From Anaeramoeba ignava (lineage: Eukaryota > Metamonada > Anaeramoebidae), in NCBI GenBank assembly GCA_028826165.1, contig JAPDFW010000106.1:190001-213490 (forward strand): 23,490 nucleotides of DNA, read 5' to 3'. The notes under the pieces were generated by a model. That model ran no database searches and was not told the DNA's origin. It worked only from the letters and a program-made list of their open reading frames with translations. The translations under genes and the position numbers were made by a program. Shown one piece after another: positions 20,486 through 23,490 of the stretch. The stretch's first letter is position 1, and each line of letters begins with the position of its first letter.

Positions 20486-21883
20486 TTAAATGAAATAAGT
20501 TTCAAGTTCATCAACAATCCATTTATTCCAAGAACCAGCTAAATAATTTTTAGATTCATTTGTTCCATATTTAATTCCTTTAGGAAGATTATAAGTTTTA
20601 CCAAAATTTGAACCATCAAGTTGTAAATTAGAATTTAACCAAAAATCATGTCCATTTCCAAAAATTGCACCATAAATTGAATAAGATTTAACAGCATATC
20701 TTTCTTCATCTTGATTAATTGTAAATTTTTCTGGTTTTCTATTATTCTTATCATTTCTTAATGAAAAAATAAAAGCATTTGGATCATTACTATATTCTCC
20801 AATGATTGAATGTTTAAATCCAACTTGAGTAAATCCTCCAAAAATAAAATTATCTTTTGTTTTGATAATAATTAATGTTTTTCCTTTATTATCACATTTA
20901 TTATGCCATTTTTTACAATCAAATCCATCTCTTTTTGCTGAATATCCTTTTTTCATTTTATAAAAGAATTCATTATCATTTATCCATTCTTTTAATTTCT
21001 TGAAATATTTAAATTCTTTAATAATTTCTGAAGAATTTAAACCAAAATTTGATTTGAAAATTAATGAATTTTGATTTTGAATTTCTTTTTGAATAAATTG
21101 ATTTAATTCTTTTTCATTTTCTTCAAGTTTTTGGAATTGAAATAATTTTTGTGAAATTTGATTTGGAATTAAATCTTCTTTCAAAGTATCTTTAAGTTCT
21201 TTATTTGAGAAATCAATAAATCTAATTTTTTGAATAATATTTGAAATTTGATTAATATTTAATTTATATTTTCCCCATTTTATTATTGTTTGGAAAAGTT
21301 CAAATTCATTTATTAAAATTTTATTATTTGATAAAATTAAATTTAAATGATTTTCTTCAAGTTCAAGAAAAAATGAAGTTTTAATAAATTTATCAAAATT
21401 TTTAGAAATAAATTGATAAGAATAATCTAATAATTGATTGAAGTTCATTGATTCAGATAATTTAAGAATATCAACAATAGTTTCAATTTGTAAATTATTT
21501 TTGATAAAATTTAAAGAAATTTCAATTAATTCATCAATTAAATATTTTGATGAAAAAATTAAAATTTCAATAACATTTTCTAAATTAATTTCAATTTTTC
21601 CTGAATAAAAATATTTCAAAATTGAAAATAGAATTGAATTTGAAACATCTTTAAGAATTAATTTATTTTCTTGAAATTCTTTCATTTTTGAATTAAAAAG
21701 AGATTTAAAATAATAATTTCTTGAAGAAAGAATTGATTTATGAGTTTTAAATGAAGATTTATTTTGTTCACAAATTATTTGAAAATCAAAATAACTTTCA
21801 TTTTGATTTTGATTTTGATTTTGATTTTGAAATAAATTTTTTAAATCATTTGAAAGTTTTTCTAAATTTAAATAAGTTTCCAT
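20486..21883 (-). CDS. BTB-BACK-TLDc domain protein
   Basis: Single-exon gene of 465 residues. I chose the ATG at 21881-21883 (METYLNLEKL). The longer frame to 22015 adds only a Cys-Phe repeat and hydrophobic AT-rich text and overlaps the divergent gene's start. Domains: short Asn-Gln run (19-28); BTB (about 30-125; FKTHKSILSSRNYYFKSLF); BACK (about 127-240); linker; TLDc (about 303-463; GFTQVGF, SIYGAIFGNGHDFWLNSNL, and a terminal VDELETYF typical of the family). This BTB-BACK-TLDc order is known from many protists and from animal BTB proteins. BTB-BACK proteins commonly serve as Cullin-3 ubiquitin-ligase adaptors. TLDc domains are linked to oxidative-stress protection and V-ATPase binding. 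Either role here is inferred. The gene ends in TAA and shares its upstream region with the Josephin gene. Confidence 0.93.
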   Translation of the reverse strand: METYLNLEKLSNDLKNLFQNQNQNQNQNESYFDFQIICEQNKSSFKTHKSILSSRNYYFKSLFNSKMKEFQENKLILKDVSNSILFSILKYFYSGKIEINLENVIEILIFSSKYLIDELIEISLNFIKNNLQIETIVDILKLSESMNFNQLLDYSYQFISKNFDKFIKTSFFLELEENHLNLILSNNKILINEFELFQTIIKWGKYKLNINQISNIIQKIRFIDFSNKELKDTLKEDLIPNQISQKLFQFQKLEENEKELNQFIQKEIQNQNSLIFKSNFGLNSSEIIKEFKYFKKLKEWINDNEFFYKMKKGYSAKRDGFDCKKWHNKCDNKGKTLIIIKTKDNFIFGGFTQVGFKHSIIGEYSNDPNAFIFSLRNDKNNRKPEKFTINQDEERYAVKSYSIYGAIFGNGHDFWLNSNLQLDGSNFGKTYNLPKGIKYGTNESKNYLAGSWNKWIVDELETYFI

Positions 21884-21985
21884 TTTTGAAATAAAAAAAA
21901 TTAAAAAAAAAATGAATTTAAAAAATTTTTTCATTTTTTTCTTTCTTTTTTTAAAATAAAAACAAAAACAAAAACAAAAACAAAA
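21884..21985. promoter_or_regulatory. Divergent promoter between BTB-TLDc and Josephin genes
   Basis: Only 102 bp separate the two start codons, which point away from each other. The interval is made of A-runs and T-runs plus a (CAAAAA)n stretch directly before the Josephin ATG. A shared bidirectional promoter is inferred from the spacing. I see no specific factor site. Confidence 0.5.
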
Positions 21986-23244
21986 ATGGAATTTGGAATT
22001 TATCATGAAGTTCAAAAAGATGTATTTTCAATTAAAATTAAATTGAGAATTAAATTATAAAATATAAAAATATATAAAAATAATAAATAGGATGCATTAT
22101 GTGCAGCTCATTGTTTAAATTCACTTTTACAAGGACAATATTTTTCAGCAGGAGAATTAACTGAAATAGCAGAAACACTTGATGAATTAGAAAGACAAAC
22201 AATGGCACAAAATGGAATTGATTCAGTTGATTTTCTTAAATTTATGGCTCAAGATTCAAAAAATGTTGATCTTTCAGGAAATTTTAGTGTTCAAGTTTTA
22301 ATTAAAGCTTTAGAAGCTTTTAATATTTCTTTAATTCCTTTATTTCATCCTAGTGAAAAAAATTCAAGAGAAAATCCTCATTTACAAAATGCTTTTATTG
22401 CAAATTATATGAGTCATTGGTTTACAATTAGGAAGTAATTTTAAATTTTTTATCCGATTTTAATTTTAATTTTAATTTTAAATTTTAATTTTAAATTTTT
22501 AATTTAATTTTAATTTTAATTTTAATTTTAATTTTAATTTTAATTTTAATTTTAATTTTAATTTTAATTTTAATTTTAATTTTAATTTTAATTTTAATTT
22601 TAATTTTAATTTTAATTTTAATTTTAATTTTAATTTTTAAATGAATTTTATAAAATGAATTTTTAATTTTAATTTTAATTTTAATTTTAATTTTAATTTT
22701 TAATTTGATTTTGATTTTTATTTTAATTTAATTATAATTTTAATTTTTAATTTTAATTTTAATTTTAATTTCAATTTTAAATTTTTATCCGATTTTAATT
22801 TTAATTTTAATTTTAATTTTTTAATTTTATAAATGAATTTTAATTTTAATTTTAATTTTAATTTTGATTTTAATTTTAATTTTAATTTTAATTTTCATTT
22901 TAATTTTAATTTTAATTTTAATTTTAATTTTAATTTGAATTTGAATTTTAATTTTAATTTTATAAATGAATATTAATTTTAATTTTAATTTTATAAATGA
23001 ATTTTAAATTAAATTTAGATTTGGAGGTTCAATTTGGTTTAATTTAAATAGTTTATTTAAAGAACCAGAATATGTTTCATCAACATTTTTATCACTTCTT
23101 CTTTCACAATTACAACAAGAAGGTTATACAATATTTGTTGTTAAAGGAATTTTACCAGAATCAAAAGCTGATCAATTTCTTGAAGGATTAACTGAACTTC
23201 CAAATTATAAAAAATATCAAAAACCAAAACAAAACCAAAAATAG
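21986..23244 (+). CDS. Josephin-domain deubiquitinase (ataxin-3-like)
   Basis: Three exons: 21986..22021, 22091..22434 and 23019..23244 (TAG stop), giving 201 residues. Intron 1 (69 nt) is GTATTT...AATAG; intron 2 (584 nt) is GTAATT...TTTAG. Exon 1 gives MEFGIYHEVQKD, matching the family's N-terminus. Exon 2 holds the catalytic cysteine in LCAAHCLNSLLQGQYFS and the histidine in NYMSHWFTIRK. Exon 3 holds the Asn/Asp position in IWFNLNSLF, then LLSQLQQEGYTIFVVKG and PESKADQFL. The order and spacing match the ataxin-3 Josephin domain (about 180 residues), a cysteine protease that trims ubiquitin chains. The predicted junction of exons 1 and 2 gives one extra Asp relative to human. The Josephin domain is complete. 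The usual ubiquitin-interacting motifs are missing before the stop, but a UIM-like exon lies at 23416..23465. Confidence 0.92.
22435..23018 (+). repeat. Intron 2 of the Josephin gene, mostly (TTTTAA)n
   Basis: Hexanucleotide TTTTAA repeats fill nearly all of the 584-nt intron between GTAATT and TTTAG, broken by short words such as TTTATAAATGAATTTT. The word TTTTTATCCGATTTTAATT occurs twice (near 22447 and 22782). Confidence 0.9.
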
Positions 23245-23490
23245 AAAAATGAAAAAGATTCAATTGAAATAAATCCAATTTTAAAAAGAAACAATTGAAA
23301 AAGTAAAAGAGAAATGATAAAATAAAAAGAAGAATGTAAATTATAATTTTTAAATTAAAAATCGGATAAAAATTAATTTAAATTTTTAATTTTTAATTTA
23401 TAATTTTTAATTTAGTTGATGAACAACAACAAATGGAATTAGCAATTCAACTTAATTCTTCTTGAAATTAATAAAGAAGAGATAACACAG
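23245..23490 (+). other. Downstream of Josephin stop, with a possible UIM-coding exon
   Basis: The Josephin frame continues past the TAG as coding-like text (KNEKDSIEINPILKRNN) interrupted by two more in-frame stops (TGA at about 23296, TAA at about 23323). A GTAAATTA donor at 23336 and TTTAG acceptor at 23415 bound an 80-nt intron-like stretch in the correct phase. The following stretch, 23416..23465, reads DEQQQMELAIQLNSS then TGA, and resembles the ataxin-3 ubiquitin-interacting motif. It has Asn in place of the usual Ser four residues after Ala. It may be a decayed C-terminus or evidence of readthrough. Confidence 0.45.

Noticed and set aside
21884-22015. 44-codon N-terminal extension of the BTB-TLDc protein
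   Set aside because: A Phe-Cys repeat from (CAAAAA)n and a Lys/Phe-rich run. It would overlap the Josephin start codon on the other strand.

Overview
The window is nuclear DNA of a very AT-rich protist. It has spliceosomal introns with GTAAAT-like donors and AG acceptors, host genes almost entirely in A/T-ending codons, long Asn/Gln tracts, and BTB, TLDc, Josephin and armadillo families. I see no prokaryotic gene organisation, rRNA or tRNA. The style (BTB expansion, NQ-rich tracts, ARM repeats with a GCGALWN motif, a MULE) suggests an amoeboid protist such as Anaeramoeba, or less likely an amoebozoan. That assignment is an inference.

Layout. (1) One large minus-strand gene appears to run from about 19296 to beyond position 1. 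Its first exon (16215..19296) encodes an NQ/His-rich N-terminus, a BTB (plus probable BACK) domain and a coiled coil of about 35 copies of a 14-residue repeat. The reading frame then leaves through a GTAAATTG donor seven bases before the in-frame continuation reaches the stop codon. It joins a chain of exons (12 in the window), each encoding one armadillo-type repeat of about 43 residues. All these introns are phase 1, and most exon-intron units of about 370 bp are near-identical tandem copies. (2) The array is split by a 12-kb insertion (about 2745..14825). It has imperfect terminal inverted repeats with a perfect 21-bp core and a candidate 9-bp target duplication. Removing it restores an intron of 247 nt, the same size as the neighbouring introns. 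It carries one recognisable gene, a FLYWCH/MULE-type transposase at 8843, so it is a Mutator-like element. Its transposase frame is broken by what looks like one extra A. The rest of the element is AT-rich non-coding DNA, a 2-kb 12-bp minisatellite (5690..7694), and five tandem copies of a unit of about 163 bp (11705..12517). (3) 19432..20485 is intergenic. (4) 20486..21883 (minus) encodes a BTB-BACK-TLDc protein. (5) Transcribed divergently from it, 102 bp away, is a Josephin/ataxin-3-type deubiquitinase gene (21986..23244, three exons). A candidate UIM-coding exon lies further downstream, behind in-frame stops.

How the genes may work together: two BTB proteins and a Josephin protease lie side by side. 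BTB proteins are often Cullin-3 adaptors and Josephin proteins remove ubiquitin, so the host genes share a ubiquitin theme. A functional link is only inferred. The most notable signals are the homogenised ARM exon array, whose changes cluster at a few codons, and the large Mutator-like element lodged in one of its introns.
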